From positions 1-17,091 of the forward strand of contig JAEXRB010000078.1 in assembly GCA_023438325.1 (NCBI GenBank): DNA of 17,091 bases, in the 5' to 3' direction. This DNA comes from Pseudomonadota bacterium (GTDB lineage Bacteria; Pseudomonadota; Gammaproteobacteria; Xanthomonadales; Xanthomonadaceae). Every line of letters starts with the position of its first letter. Position 1 is the first letter of the stretch. The position numbers and the translations under genes were made by a program. Under the pieces are notes generated by a model. That model was not told where the DNA came from and searched no databases. It saw nothing but the letters and a program-made list of their open reading frames with translations. This document shows, in pieces, positions 1-8,166 of this stretch.

Positions 1-33
1 CATGATGAACACCCGACCGCCCCGCCCCGCCCC

Positions 34-684
34 GTGCCCGACCTCGCCCAAACCACCGATACCGGCCCAGGCCGCAGACCCAGCATCGCGCGCGAAGACC
101 TCATCGCCGCCGCGCTGGCCCTGCTCGGCCCGCATCGCAGCGTCTCCACGCTGAGCCTGCGCGAAGTCGCACGCGCCGCGCAGATCGCGCCCAACAGCTT
201 CTACCGCCACTTCCGCGATATCGACGAACTGGCCGTGGTTCTGATCGATCAGGCCGGCAGCTCGTTGCGCACCATCATCGGCCAGGCCCGTCATCGCGCC
301 AGCGCTGAGCGCAGCGTGGTGCACAGTTCGGTGGAAACCTTCATAGAACAGCTCCGCGCCGACGACAAACTGCTGCATCTGCTGCTGCGCGAAGGCTCGG
401 CCGGCTCGGATGCATTCAAGCAGGCGGTGGAGCGCCAACTGCGCTTCTTCGAAGAAGAATTGTGCGTGGACCTGATCCGCCTCGCCCGCGCCGCCAACGC
501 CCCGTTGCACGAACCGGCACTGGTGGCCCGTGCCATCACGCGGCTGGTGTTTGCCGTGGGTGCCAGCGCAATGGATCTGCCACACGAGCGCGACCCGTTG
601 CTGATCGAAGAACTGTCCACGATGGTGCGCATGATCATCACCGGCGCACGCGCCATGCATGCCGAAACCGCCGCACAAGGCTGA
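34..684 (+). CDS. TetR-family transcriptional regulator, FabR-like
   Basis: This encodes a 216-residue DNA-binding repressor of the TetR family. The helix-turn-helix lies at about residues 40-60, with SLREVARAAQIAP followed by SFYRHFRDIDEL. This stretch closely resembles E. coli FabR, the repressor of unsaturated fatty acid genes fabA and fabB, and the similarity continues through the QAR and LLLRE segments. The rest is the all-helical ligand/dimer domain, which in FabR senses acyl-CoA or acyl-ACP. The family call is firm. A FabR role in membrane lipid control is inference, because no fatty acid desaturation gene is visible here apart from distant fabZ. The GTG start has no Shine-Dalgarno upstream (the preceding DNA is almost all C) and the frame stays open to the left edge, so the true start may lie outside the window. 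A TPR gene follows after 70 bases on the same strand. Confidence 0.85.
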   Translation: MPDLAQTTDTGPGRRPSIAREDLIAAALALLGPHRSVSTLSLREVARAAQIAPNSFYRHFRDIDELAVVLIDQAGSSLRTIIGQARHRASAERSVVHSSVETFIEQLRADDKLLHLLLREGSAGSDAFKQAVERQLRFFEEELCVDLIRLARAANAPLHEPALVARAITRLVFAVGASAMDLPHERDPLLIEELSTMVRMIITGARAMHAETAAQG

Positions 685-754
685 CGCGGCGCAACTTGCC
701 AATTCCCTGCTGCATTGCAATGCTGCCGAACCTTTATCGGCGAGCATCGGAATC

Positions 755-1609
755 ATGGCAAAAACCACGCGCTGGGCGACATTCCCCCATTCGGAAGCCA
801 AGTACGATTACGCCGGAGCCAAGCTCGCCAAAGCCTGGAACAAGCTGCATGCCGGCGATCTGGAGCCGTTTCCCGATGAGACCCGCGTTGCCGACCTCCT
901 CAGCACCAACCCGAAGCTCGGCAAAGCCGCCCAAGCCGGCGCACTGGCCGAATCGCTTGCCGATGCCTGGCGCGCATTTCACCGCGGTGATTTTCAGGAG
1001 GCTTTCGACGCCGGCAGCGCACTCGGCCCACTCGGCGCTTCGGTCGCCATCAAAGCCGCCGGCATCCATGCCGTACACCTGCTCGATGACGACAAGGCAC
1101 GCGAAAAACGCTTCTCCGACCTCGTGAAATTGGCTGAAGCCGCCATCGCCGCCCTGCCCGACGAAGCCAATTCGCACTTCCGCTACGCCTTCGCGCTGGG
1201 CCGTTACAGCCAGTGCATCTCCATTGCCAAGGCGCTCACGCAAGGCCTGGCCGGCAAGGTGAAAGCGGCACTGGAACGCACCCTCGAACTGGAACCCGAT
1301 CACGCCGAAGCCCACACCGCGCTCGGCCTGTACCACGCCGAGGTCGTCTCCAAAGTCGGCGGCCTGATCGCAGGGCTCACCTACGGCGCCAAGGCCGCCA
1401 CCGGCGAGGCCCTGCTCAAGCGCGCCATCGAACTCACGCCCGATTCGCCCATCGCCCACATCGAATATGGCAACGGCCTGATGCTGTTCCACGGCAGCAA
1501 GAAAGAAGACCAGGCCGCCGGCGAATACGAAAAAGCCGCCAAGCTCAAGCCGCGTGATGCAATGGAACGGCTCGACGCCGAGTTTGCGGCGTCGCAGATC
1601 GAGGATTGA
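755..1609 (+). CDS. TPR-repeat protein of unknown function
   Basis: This encodes a 284-residue protein of unknown specific role. I chose the ATG at 755 (MAKTTRW). The upstream in-frame ATG at 659 would overlap the regulator gene and add 32 residues of unlikely composition. The C-terminal half shows tetratricopeptide-type helical pairs: about residues 170-195 (ALERTLELEPDHAEAHTALGLYH, split by a Gly-rich turn), 218-245 (LLKRAIELTPDSPIAHIEYG) and 254-270 (AGEYEKAAKLKP). The N-terminal half is helical, with repeated A-x-A-W and F-x-x-G-D-F patterns at about 22-35 and 70-84 that may be degenerate repeats. There is no signal peptide or membrane segment, so a cytoplasmic location is likely. TPR domains bind proteins; no partner can be named. 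It may share a transcript with the regulator. It converges on the efflux operon, with only 12 bases between stop codons. Confidence 0.8.
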   Translation: MAKTTRWATFPHSEAKYDYAGAKLAKAWNKLHAGDLEPFPDETRVADLLSTNPKLGKAAQAGALAESLADAWRAFHRGDFQEAFDAGSALGPLGASVAIKAAGIHAVHLLDDDKAREKRFSDLVKLAEAAIAALPDEANSHFRYAFALGRYSQCISIAKALTQGLAGKVKAALERTLELEPDHAEAHTALGLYHAEVVSKVGGLIAGLTYGAKAATGEALLKRAIELTPDSPIAHIEYGNGLMLFHGSKKEDQAAGEYEKAAKLKPRDAMERLDAEFAASQIED

Positions 1610-1617
1610 CCCACACT

Positions 1618-1634
1618 GCCGTCAGGATGACGGC
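1618..1634. terminator. Small hairpin between convergent stop codons
   Basis: GCCGTC and GACGGC can form a 6-bp stem with a 5-base loop. It sits just after the TPR gene stop and covers the stop codon of the convergent efflux permease. It has no T-tract on either strand, so it is a weak candidate for a shared terminator and may be coincidental. Confidence 0.3.
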
Positions 1635-4600
1635 GGCACAGCCTGTGCCGGATTTCCTGGATGCACGCCACGCACCCGCTCCCAGCCGCGTCGCATGGCC
1701 AGGCTGATATCGTCGAGGATGGCGTAGATGGTGGGCAGGAACAGCAGCGTCACCACGGTGGAGAACGCCAGGCCACCGGCGATGGCGCGCGCCATCGGAT
1801 AGTACGGCGGGCCGCCGCCGGCAATCTGGGTGGTGGAAAGGCTGATCGGGATCATGCCCAGAATCGCGCAACCCATCGTCATCAACACCGGGCGCAAGCG
1901 ATCACGGCAACCCTGTACCAATGCCTCGTTGCGGGAAAGCCCGCTGCGTCGCAAGGTGTTGATGTGTTCCACCATCACGATGCCGTTGTTCACCACCACG
2001 CCCATCAAGACGAGGATGCCGATGGAGGCCATGATCGTGAACGTGGTGTTGGTCAGCGCGAACAGCCAGAACACGCCGAGAATCGAGAACCCGATGCCCG
2101 AGAGGATGGCCGCAGGAAACAGCAGCGACTCGAATACCGCCGCCATCACCACATAGATCATCACCAGGGCGATCAGGGTGTTGAACAGCATCTGCGACCC
2201 GGCCTCGTCGTTCTGCCGGAAGGCGCCTTCGAAGGTATAGCGATACCCAGCAGGCAGGCTGGCCGCCGCCATCACCGCTTCCATGGCCTTGCGCGCATCG
2301 GGCGCGGTGATGCCGGGCGCCATGTCGGCCTTGAGTTCGAGCATGGTCTGGCGATCCACGCGCGTGACTTGCGTGGCGGACGGGCGCAGATCCACGTCGA
2401 TCAGCGACATCAGCGGAATCTGCTCGCCCGCGGGCGTGCGCAGGGAGAAGCTGGAAAGATCGGAAATACTGGTGTTCTGTGCATCGGCAAAGCGCAGTTG
2501 CACCGGCACTTCGGCACCATCGCGACGGAATTCTCGCAACGGCGTGCCGCGCAGCGCGATGCCCACGTAGGTGGCCACTTCCTGCGCCGAGAAGCCGTAG
2601 CGCGTGGCACGCTCGCGATCCACGCGAATGGCCAGCTCGCTGTTGCGGTCGCCGGTTTCCACGCGCACGTCACGCAACTCGGCGCGCTGCGCCAGCAACG
2701 GCACCAGCGCATCGCCCAGCTCCGCCAGCACTTCAGCCGAATCGCCGACAAGCGCCATCGAAATGCCTTCCTGCTGATTGCCGCCCTGCATGCCCTGGAA
2801 GCCGAAAGTGGCGCGTGCCGACTTCGGCAAACCCGAACGGATCTCGTCCATGATTTTCTCCGAAGGACGCAGGCCCCGCCCATCCGAGCGCAAAGTCAGG
2901 CGTGTCCCGCCCCAGCCTTGCTCGCTGAACCACGAATACACCTGCTCCACCTGAAGCTCGTCGCGGCGCGTGTTGATCCAGTTTTCGACCTTCTCGATTT
3001 CCTGCTGCATCTGATCAAGGGTGTAAGCGCCGCGCCACTGGTAGTACATGTTCAGCGTGCGGCCCTGCTCGCTGGCGAACATGTCGGTTTTCATCATGCG
3101 CATCGGCACGAAACTCGCCGCCACGATCAGCAGGATGGCCAGCACGCTCCAGCCGCGATGCGCCAGGCTCCAGCGCAGGAGGTTGGCGTAACGCAGGCGC
3201 ATGCGGCCGATCAAGCCCGCCTCGTCCATCGCCGCCGGCGGTACTTTCATGCGCGAGGCCAGCATCGGGATCAAGCTGATCGCCACCAGCCAGGAAGCCA
3301 GCAGCGACACCGTGATGGTGACGGCGATCTGCACCATGAAGATGCTGATCTGGTTGGTCTGGCCGAACAGGTTGGGCACGAACACGATGCAGTGGCACAG
3401 CGTGCCGGCCGACAAGGCGATGGCGACGTGCCGGGTGCCGATGATGGCGGACAGACGTGGCGCTCCCGGGTGCTTCTCGCGCTCCTGATAGATGCTTTCC
3501 ACCACCACCACGGCGTTGTCCACCAACATGCCGACGGCCAGCAGCAGGCCCATCATCGAGAGCACGTTGAGGGTGACGCCGAAGAAGTGCATGAAGCCCA
3601 GCGTCATCACGAAACACACCGGAATGGCCAGCGTCACCATCAATGTCGAAGGCCAGTGCCGCAGGAAGAAATACAGCACCGCGATGGCCAGCAGCAGGCC
3701 GATGATGCCGGCTTCGGTCAGTTCGAGCAGGGATTCGGTGACGTTCTTGCCTTGATCGTCGATCAGCACGAAGCCGATGCCGGTGAACTCCGGCTCCTTG
3801 GCGATGCGGTCGATCTCGGCCAGCGTGGCGCGCGAGACTTCCACGAGGTTGGCGCTGCGCTCCTTGTAGACATCGATGCCCACCGCAGGGCGGCCATCGA
3901 GCTGGCGGCGATAGTCCATGCGTGCCGGCTGCAGGCGCACGTCGGCCACATCGGAAAGCTTCAACCCGCGCGCGTCCAGCACCAGATCGCGCAATTCGGA
4001 AAGGTCACGCAACTCGCCCACCGGCTGTACGCGCAAGCGTCGCCCCGCCTCGTCGATGGCGCCGCCGGAGACGGAAAAATTGATGTCCTGAAGTCGCCCT
4101 GCCAGTTCGTTCAGGCTGATGCCGTGGGCGGTGAGGCGATCGGCATCCAGCGCGATTTCAACCTCAAGCGGCGGCGCACCGGAAATCTCCACGCGCGCGA
4201 CGCCGGACAGGCGCTCGAGGCGACGCTTCAAGGCACGTTCGATCAAATCATAGGACGCGGTCAGATCGTGCGTGTCCGAGGCCAAGCGCATGCGCAGCAC
4301 CGGATCATCGGTGGTGGAGAATTTCTGCACGAAATAACGCTGAAAATCGTCCGGCAACTCGTCGCGGATGGCATCGATGCGATCACGCGCCTCGGTCGCG
4401 GCGATGGCGATGTCGCGATCCCAATCGGAAAACTCCAGAAACACGCTGCCGCCATCGGCACGCGCCTGCGAACGCATGCGCTTGATCCCCGGCAACGTCG
4501 CCAGCGCTTCTTCCACCGGCCGCACCAGCGTGCGTTCGACCTCCTGCGGCGTGGAACCGGAGTAAGGCAGGCTCACCGCGAGGAATGGCGCATTGATTTC

Positions 4601-4714
4601 GGGAAATTGTTCCAGCGGCAAACGCAGGCTGGCAATCGCGCCGATCACCAGCAGCGAGATGAAGAACATCACCACCGTGACCGGGCGGCGCAGGCTGGTT
4701 TCGACAATGCTCAC
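1622..4714 (-). CDS. RND efflux permease (HAE-1/AcrB type), distal gene
   Basis: This is an inner-membrane resistance-nodulation-division transporter of 1030 residues, close to AcrB's length. It has the usual two-fold design: an N-terminal TM1 (MSIVETSLRRPVTVVMFF), a porter/docking domain, TM2-6 (about 330-487), TM7 (about 522-540), a second porter domain, then TM8-12 (about 845-1000). The TM4 signature is LVDNAVVVVESI (D399, N400), where AcrB has Asp-Asp (407/408). The TM10 signature is VVNNGIVMVEHI (N909), where AcrB has Lys940. R941 and T946 match the TM11 relay residues. It starts with GTG, and the GTGA overlap with the stop of the upstream permease implies translational coupling. It probably works with that permease and the adaptor, perhaps as a mixed trimer like MdtBC. 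Substrate unknown. Confidence 0.93.
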   Translation of the reverse strand: MSIVETSLRRPVTVVMFFISLLVIGAIASLRLPLEQFPEINAPFLAVSLPYSGSTPQEVERTLVRPVEEALATLPGIKRMRSQARADGGSVFLEFSDWDRDIAIAATEARDRIDAIRDELPDDFQRYFVQKFSTTDDPVLRMRLASDTHDLTASYDLIERALKRRLERLSGVARVEISGAPPLEVEIALDADRLTAHGISLNELAGRLQDINFSVSGGAIDEAGRRLRVQPVGELRDLSELRDLVLDARGLKLSDVADVRLQPARMDYRRQLDGRPAVGIDVYKERSANLVEVSRATLAEIDRIAKEPEFTGIGFVLIDDQGKNVTESLLELTEAGIIGLLLAIAVLYFFLRHWPSTLMVTLAIPVCFVMTLGFMHFFGVTLNVLSMMGLLLAVGMLVDNAVVVVESIYQEREKHPGAPRLSAIIGTRHVAIALSAGTLCHCIVFVPNLFGQTNQISIFMVQIAVTITVSLLASWLVAISLIPMLASRMKVPPAAMDEAGLIGRMRLRYANLLRWSLAHRGWSVLAILLIVAASFVPMRMMKTDMFASEQGRTLNMYYQWRGAYTLDQMQQEIEKVENWINTRRDELQVEQVYSWFSEQGWGGTRLTLRSDGRGLRPSEKIMDEIRSGLPKSARATFGFQGMQGGNQQEGISMALVGDSAEVLAELGDALVPLLAQRAELRDVRVETGDRNSELAIRVDRERATRYGFSAQEVATYVGIALRGTPLREFRRDGAEVPVQLRFADAQNTSISDLSSFSLRTPAGEQIPLMSLIDVDLRPSATQVTRVDRQTMLELKADMAPGITAPDARKAMEAVMAAASLPAGYRYTFEGAFRQNDEAGSQMLFNTLIALVMIYVVMAAVFESLLFPAAILSGIGFSILGVFWLFALTNTTFTIMASIGILVLMGVVVNNGIVMVEHINTLRRSGLSRNEALVQGCRDRLRPVLMTMGCAILGMIPISLSTTQIAGGGPPYYPMARAIAGGLAFSTVVTLLFLPTIYAILDDISLAMRRGWERVRGVHPGNPAQAVPPSS

Positions 4715-7700
4715 GCCGTCACTCCGGACGCGGCATCTTCCTCGTCGATGGCGCGAGCGCGGGCGACGTAATGACTATCGGGCTTGCGATCCAGCAGCGC
4801 GTACATCACCGGAATCACGAACAGCGTCAGCAACGTGGAAACGGCCAGGCCACCGATCACGGTGATCGCCATCGGCGCACGCACCTCCGAACCTTCGCCG
4901 GTGGAAAGCGCCAACGGCAGGAAGCCGAACAGCGCGGTCAGCGTGGTCATGGCAATCGGGCGCAGACGCGATACCGCACCTTCGGCCAACGCGGCGTACT
5001 TCTCCACCCCGGCCTCGCGCAACTGATTGACCTTGTCGATCATCAGGATCGCGTTCTTCACCACGATGCCGACGAGCAGGATCAAACCGATGAACACCAC
5101 CACCGAGAGGCTGTAGCCGGAAAGCACCAGCGACAGCACCGCACCGACGAGTGCCAGCGGAATGGTGAACAGGATGACGAAGGGATGCAGCAGCGATTCG
5201 AACTGCGAGGCCATCACCAGATAGACGAGGAAAATCGCCAGACCAAACGCGAACAGCAGCGAAAGCATCGAATCACGCAACTCTTCGCCCTGCCCGCCGA
5301 TGTTCATGCCGATGTCGCCATCGAGCGGACGGGCTTCCACCAGCGCGCGCACTTCGGCCACCGCGCTGCCAAGGTCGCCGTAGGCCAGGCTGGAGGAAAT
5401 CACCGCCGCACGCACCTGATCGGCATGATGGATTTCACTCGGGCCGATGGTGGAGATGACTTCGGCCACCGATTCCAGCGTCACCGGCCGTGCGCTTTCA
5501 GGGTTGACGATCAGGCGACGGATGGCCTGCACCGAGTCGCGATCCGATGCCTGAGCGCGTACCAGCACGTCGATCTTGCGGTCGCGGAAGCTGTAGCGTG
5601 TGGCCACTTCGCCGCGCACCTTCTTGACCACCGCATCGGCGATCTGGCGCGTGGTGAGGCCGAGCGCGGCGGCGCGTTCCTGATCGAAACGGATCTGGAT
5701 TTCCGGGTAGCCATCGGCCACCGAGGATTTCACGTCCACGAAACGATCAGACTGGCGCATGCGCTCGGCCAGCTCGTTGCCGACGCGCTGCAACGCATCC
5801 AGATCATGCCCGCGCAATTCGATTTCCAGCGGCGTGGAGAAACTGAAGATTTCCGGCCGGCCGAACTTGGCCTCGGCGCCTGGATACTTTTCCATCGTCT
5901 GGCGCAGGCTTTCGGTGAGGCGCGCTTCGGTGCCGCGCGGCGCACCATGCGCCATCACCACACCGAGCTTGCCGATGTTGTCACCCGATTCGGTGGGGCT
6001 GGCATCCATGCGCGTGCCCGAACCGCTGACGCCATACAGCGCACGAATGCCGTCCTCGCCCTCGTGTTCGGCTGCAACCGCACGCAGCAGCGCATCGGTA
6101 TCGCGCAACTGTGTGCCGGGCGGCAGTTTCACGGTCAACTCGAAACGATCTTGCGCAAGCTGCGGGATCAGATCCACGCCGAGCATCGGCACCAGCGCCA
6201 TCGTCGCGGCGAACGCCGCCGCCGCGATGCCGAGCACCAGCCCGGGACGATGCAATGCGCCGGGCAATGTCCGCGCATAGGCGTTGGCCATGATGTCGTA
6301 AGGCATCATCACGACCGCGCCGATGCGCGACAGCGCGCCCCCCACGGCCCAGGCAAGGCCTTGCCAGAGCTTTGTCAGGCTCCAGCCCAGCGCAAAAACC
6401 ACGGTACCCACGGCTTTCTTGATGCCACGCGACAGCGCCGCCAACGCGCGCAACGGTGCGCTGCGCGGACGCCATTCCGGCGCGGGCGCTTCCTCGGGGA
6501 ATTGCAACGGCGCGCGTGTCTTGAGCGAAGACAGCATCGGGATCAAGGTCAACGACACCGCCAGCGACATCAGGATCGCGATGGACACGGTCAATGCCTG
6601 ATCGCGGAACAACTGGCCTGCCACGCCTTCGACGAACACCAGCGGCAGGAACACCGCAACGTTGGTCAACGTGGAGGCAACCACCGCCATGCCGACTTCA
6701 CGCGTACCTTCCACTGCCGCTCGCAACACGCCCAGGCCACGCTCGCGTGCCTTGGCGATGGATTCGAGCACGACGATGGAATCGTCCACCACCAAACCTG
6801 TCGCCAAGGCCAAACCGCCGAGCGACATCACGTTGAGCGAAAGCCCGAAGCGGCCCATGAAGAAGAACGTGGCGATGATCGACACCGGCAGCGACAGCGA
6901 GATCACGAACGTGCTCCAGCCATCACGCAGGAAGAAAAAGATCATCAGGATGGCCAGCGTGCCGCCGATCAGCGCATCCACGCGCACTTCATGCAGTGCC
7001 TTGCGGATGAAGATGGCCTGGTCTTCGATCACGCTGAGTTCGGTGCCCGGTGGCAGCGCCTTGCGTGCGGCATCCAGTGCCACATGCACCGCATCGGCAA
7101 CGCTCACGGTGTTGGCGTCGCCTTCCTTGTAGATCGCAAGCTCGACCGCTTCGACCGCGCCGAGCCGGATGATCGCCTCGCGCTCCTTGTAGCCCTGCTC
7201 CACCGTGGCGATGTCACGCAAACGAATCGGCAAACCGCCGCCCGGAGCGCTCGAATCGCCCTGCGCCGCCGCGTTCGCGGCGGCTGCCGCGGCCGCAGCT
7301 TCCGCCGACATGGCGGCAATGCGCGAGGCCGCGGCGGCAGCTTCCTGTGCCGCCGCATTGCCACCGCCCGAGCTGCCGCCGGTGATGAGCAGGTCGCGCA
7401 TCTGCTCCACCGTCTCGAACTGGTTGATAGTGCGCACCAGATAGCGCTGGCTGCCTTCTTCCAGACGACCCGCGGAAATGTTGACGTTTTCCTGTGCCAG
7501 CCGATTGATGACGGTATCCAGCGGCAGACGGAGCTGGGCCAGGCGGTTCTGGTCGATCAGCACCTGCACTTCATCTTCCAGACCACCACCGACCTTGACC
7601 GCCGCCACGCCCGCAACCGGTTCCAGCCGCTTCTTCAGCTCGTCATCGGCATAGCGGCGCAGACGCATCAGCTCGGCATCCGGCTGCGCGCCGTCCTTGC

Positions 7701-8166
7701 CCGTCAGCACCAGCCGCAGGATCGGTTCGGTGGAGGGATTGAAGCGCAACAGCACCGGCGGTTTGACCTCCAGCGGCAAGCGCAGGGTTTCCAGTTTGTC
7801 GCGCACTTCGAGGCTGGCCTGGTCCATGTCGGTGCCCCAGGCGAACTCCAGCACCACATCGCTCTGACCGGTACGCGATACCGATTTGAGCTTGCGCAAG
7901 CCCTTGACCACGCCTACGGCTTCTTCGACCGGGTCACTGACCAGCGCCTCGATCTCCAGCGGCGCGGCGCCGGTGTATTCGGTGCGTACCGTCAGTGTCG
8001 GATAGGAAAGATCGGGCAGCAGGTTGACCTTGAGGTCGCCCAGCGCGATCAGGCCGAACAACACCACGGTCAGTGTCGCCATCGCCACGGTGACGCGGCG
8101 GCGCACGGAAAATTCGGCAAGGCCGCCACCGGGGCCTTGCGTGGATGAAACCGGGGCGGCGTTCAT
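4711..8166 (-). CDS. RND efflux permease (HAE-1/AcrB type), proximal gene, with insertions
   Basis: This is a 1151-residue RND inner-membrane pump subunit, about 100 residues longer than AcrB. TM1 is near residues 24-43. TM4 carries VVDDSIVVLESI (D461, D462) and TM10 carries VVKNAILMIDKV (K1037), with R1069 and T1074 in TM11, so the canonical proton-relay set is present. Two expansions explain most of the extra length. Residues 263-311 are an Ala/Gly-rich low-complexity insert just before the LPIRLRDIATV strand of the N-terminal periplasmic domain. Residues 545-640 form a long TM6-TM7 cytoplasmic loop with hydrophobic and amphipathic segments. Its start overlaps the adaptor stop (TGATG) and its stop overlaps the next permease start. 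It probably exports hydrophobic or amphiphilic compounds; the substrate cannot be told from sequence. Confidence 0.94.
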   Translation of the reverse strand: MNAAPVSSTQGPGGGLAEFSVRRRVTVAMATLTVVLFGLIALGDLKVNLLPDLSYPTLTVRTEYTGAAPLEIEALVSDPVEEAVGVVKGLRKLKSVSRTGQSDVVLEFAWGTDMDQASLEVRDKLETLRLPLEVKPPVLLRFNPSTEPILRLVLTGKDGAQPDAELMRLRRYADDELKKRLEPVAGVAAVKVGGGLEDEVQVLIDQNRLAQLRLPLDTVINRLAQENVNISAGRLEEGSQRYLVRTINQFETVEQMRDLLITGGSSGGGNAAAQEAAAAASRIAAMSAEAAAAAAAANAAAQGDSSAPGGGLPIRLRDIATVEQGYKEREAIIRLGAVEAVELAIYKEGDANTVSVADAVHVALDAARKALPPGTELSVIEDQAIFIRKALHEVRVDALIGGTLAILMIFFFLRDGWSTFVISLSLPVSIIATFFFMGRFGLSLNVMSLGGLALATGLVVDDSIVVLESIAKARERGLGVLRAAVEGTREVGMAVVASTLTNVAVFLPLVFVEGVAGQLFRDQALTVSIAILMSLAVSLTLIPMLSSLKTRAPLQFPEEAPAPEWRPRSAPLRALAALSRGIKKAVGTVVFALGWSLTKLWQGLAWAVGGALSRIGAVVMMPYDIMANAYARTLPGALHRPGLVLGIAAAAFAATMALVPMLGVDLIPQLAQDRFELTVKLPPGTQLRDTDALLRAVAAEHEGEDGIRALYGVSGSGTRMDASPTESGDNIGKLGVVMAHGAPRGTEARLTESLRQTMEKYPGAEAKFGRPEIFSFSTPLEIELRGHDLDALQRVGNELAERMRQSDRFVDVKSSVADGYPEIQIRFDQERAAALGLTTRQIADAVVKKVRGEVATRYSFRDRKIDVLVRAQASDRDSVQAIRRLIVNPESARPVTLESVAEVISTIGPSEIHHADQVRAAVISSSLAYGDLGSAVAEVRALVEARPLDGDIGMNIGGQGEELRDSMLSLLFAFGLAIFLVYLVMASQFESLLHPFVILFTIPLALVGAVLSLVLSGYSLSVVVFIGLILLVGIVVKNAILMIDKVNQLREAGVEKYAALAEGAVSRLRPIAMTTLTALFGFLPLALSTGEGSEVRAPMAITVIGGLAVSTLLTLFVIPVMYALLDRKPDSHYVARARAIDEEDAASGVTA

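Noticed and set aside
734..1492. A 252-codon minus-strand frame opposite the TPR gene
   Set aside because: It is Gly/Phe/Val-rich with no motif, and the plus-strand frame shows real TPR patterns.
1661..4771. A 1036-codon open frame on the plus strand, antisense to the distal permease
   Set aside because: It mirrors the permease codons in a GC-rich gene and is extremely rich in His, Gln, Arg and Asp with no hydrophobic core or domain. Such antisense frames are expected from third-position GC bias.
4771..8148. A 1125-codon open frame on the plus strand, antisense to the proximal permease
   Set aside because: It has the same His/Gln/Arg-rich composition and lies exactly opposite a clearly homologous RND gene.
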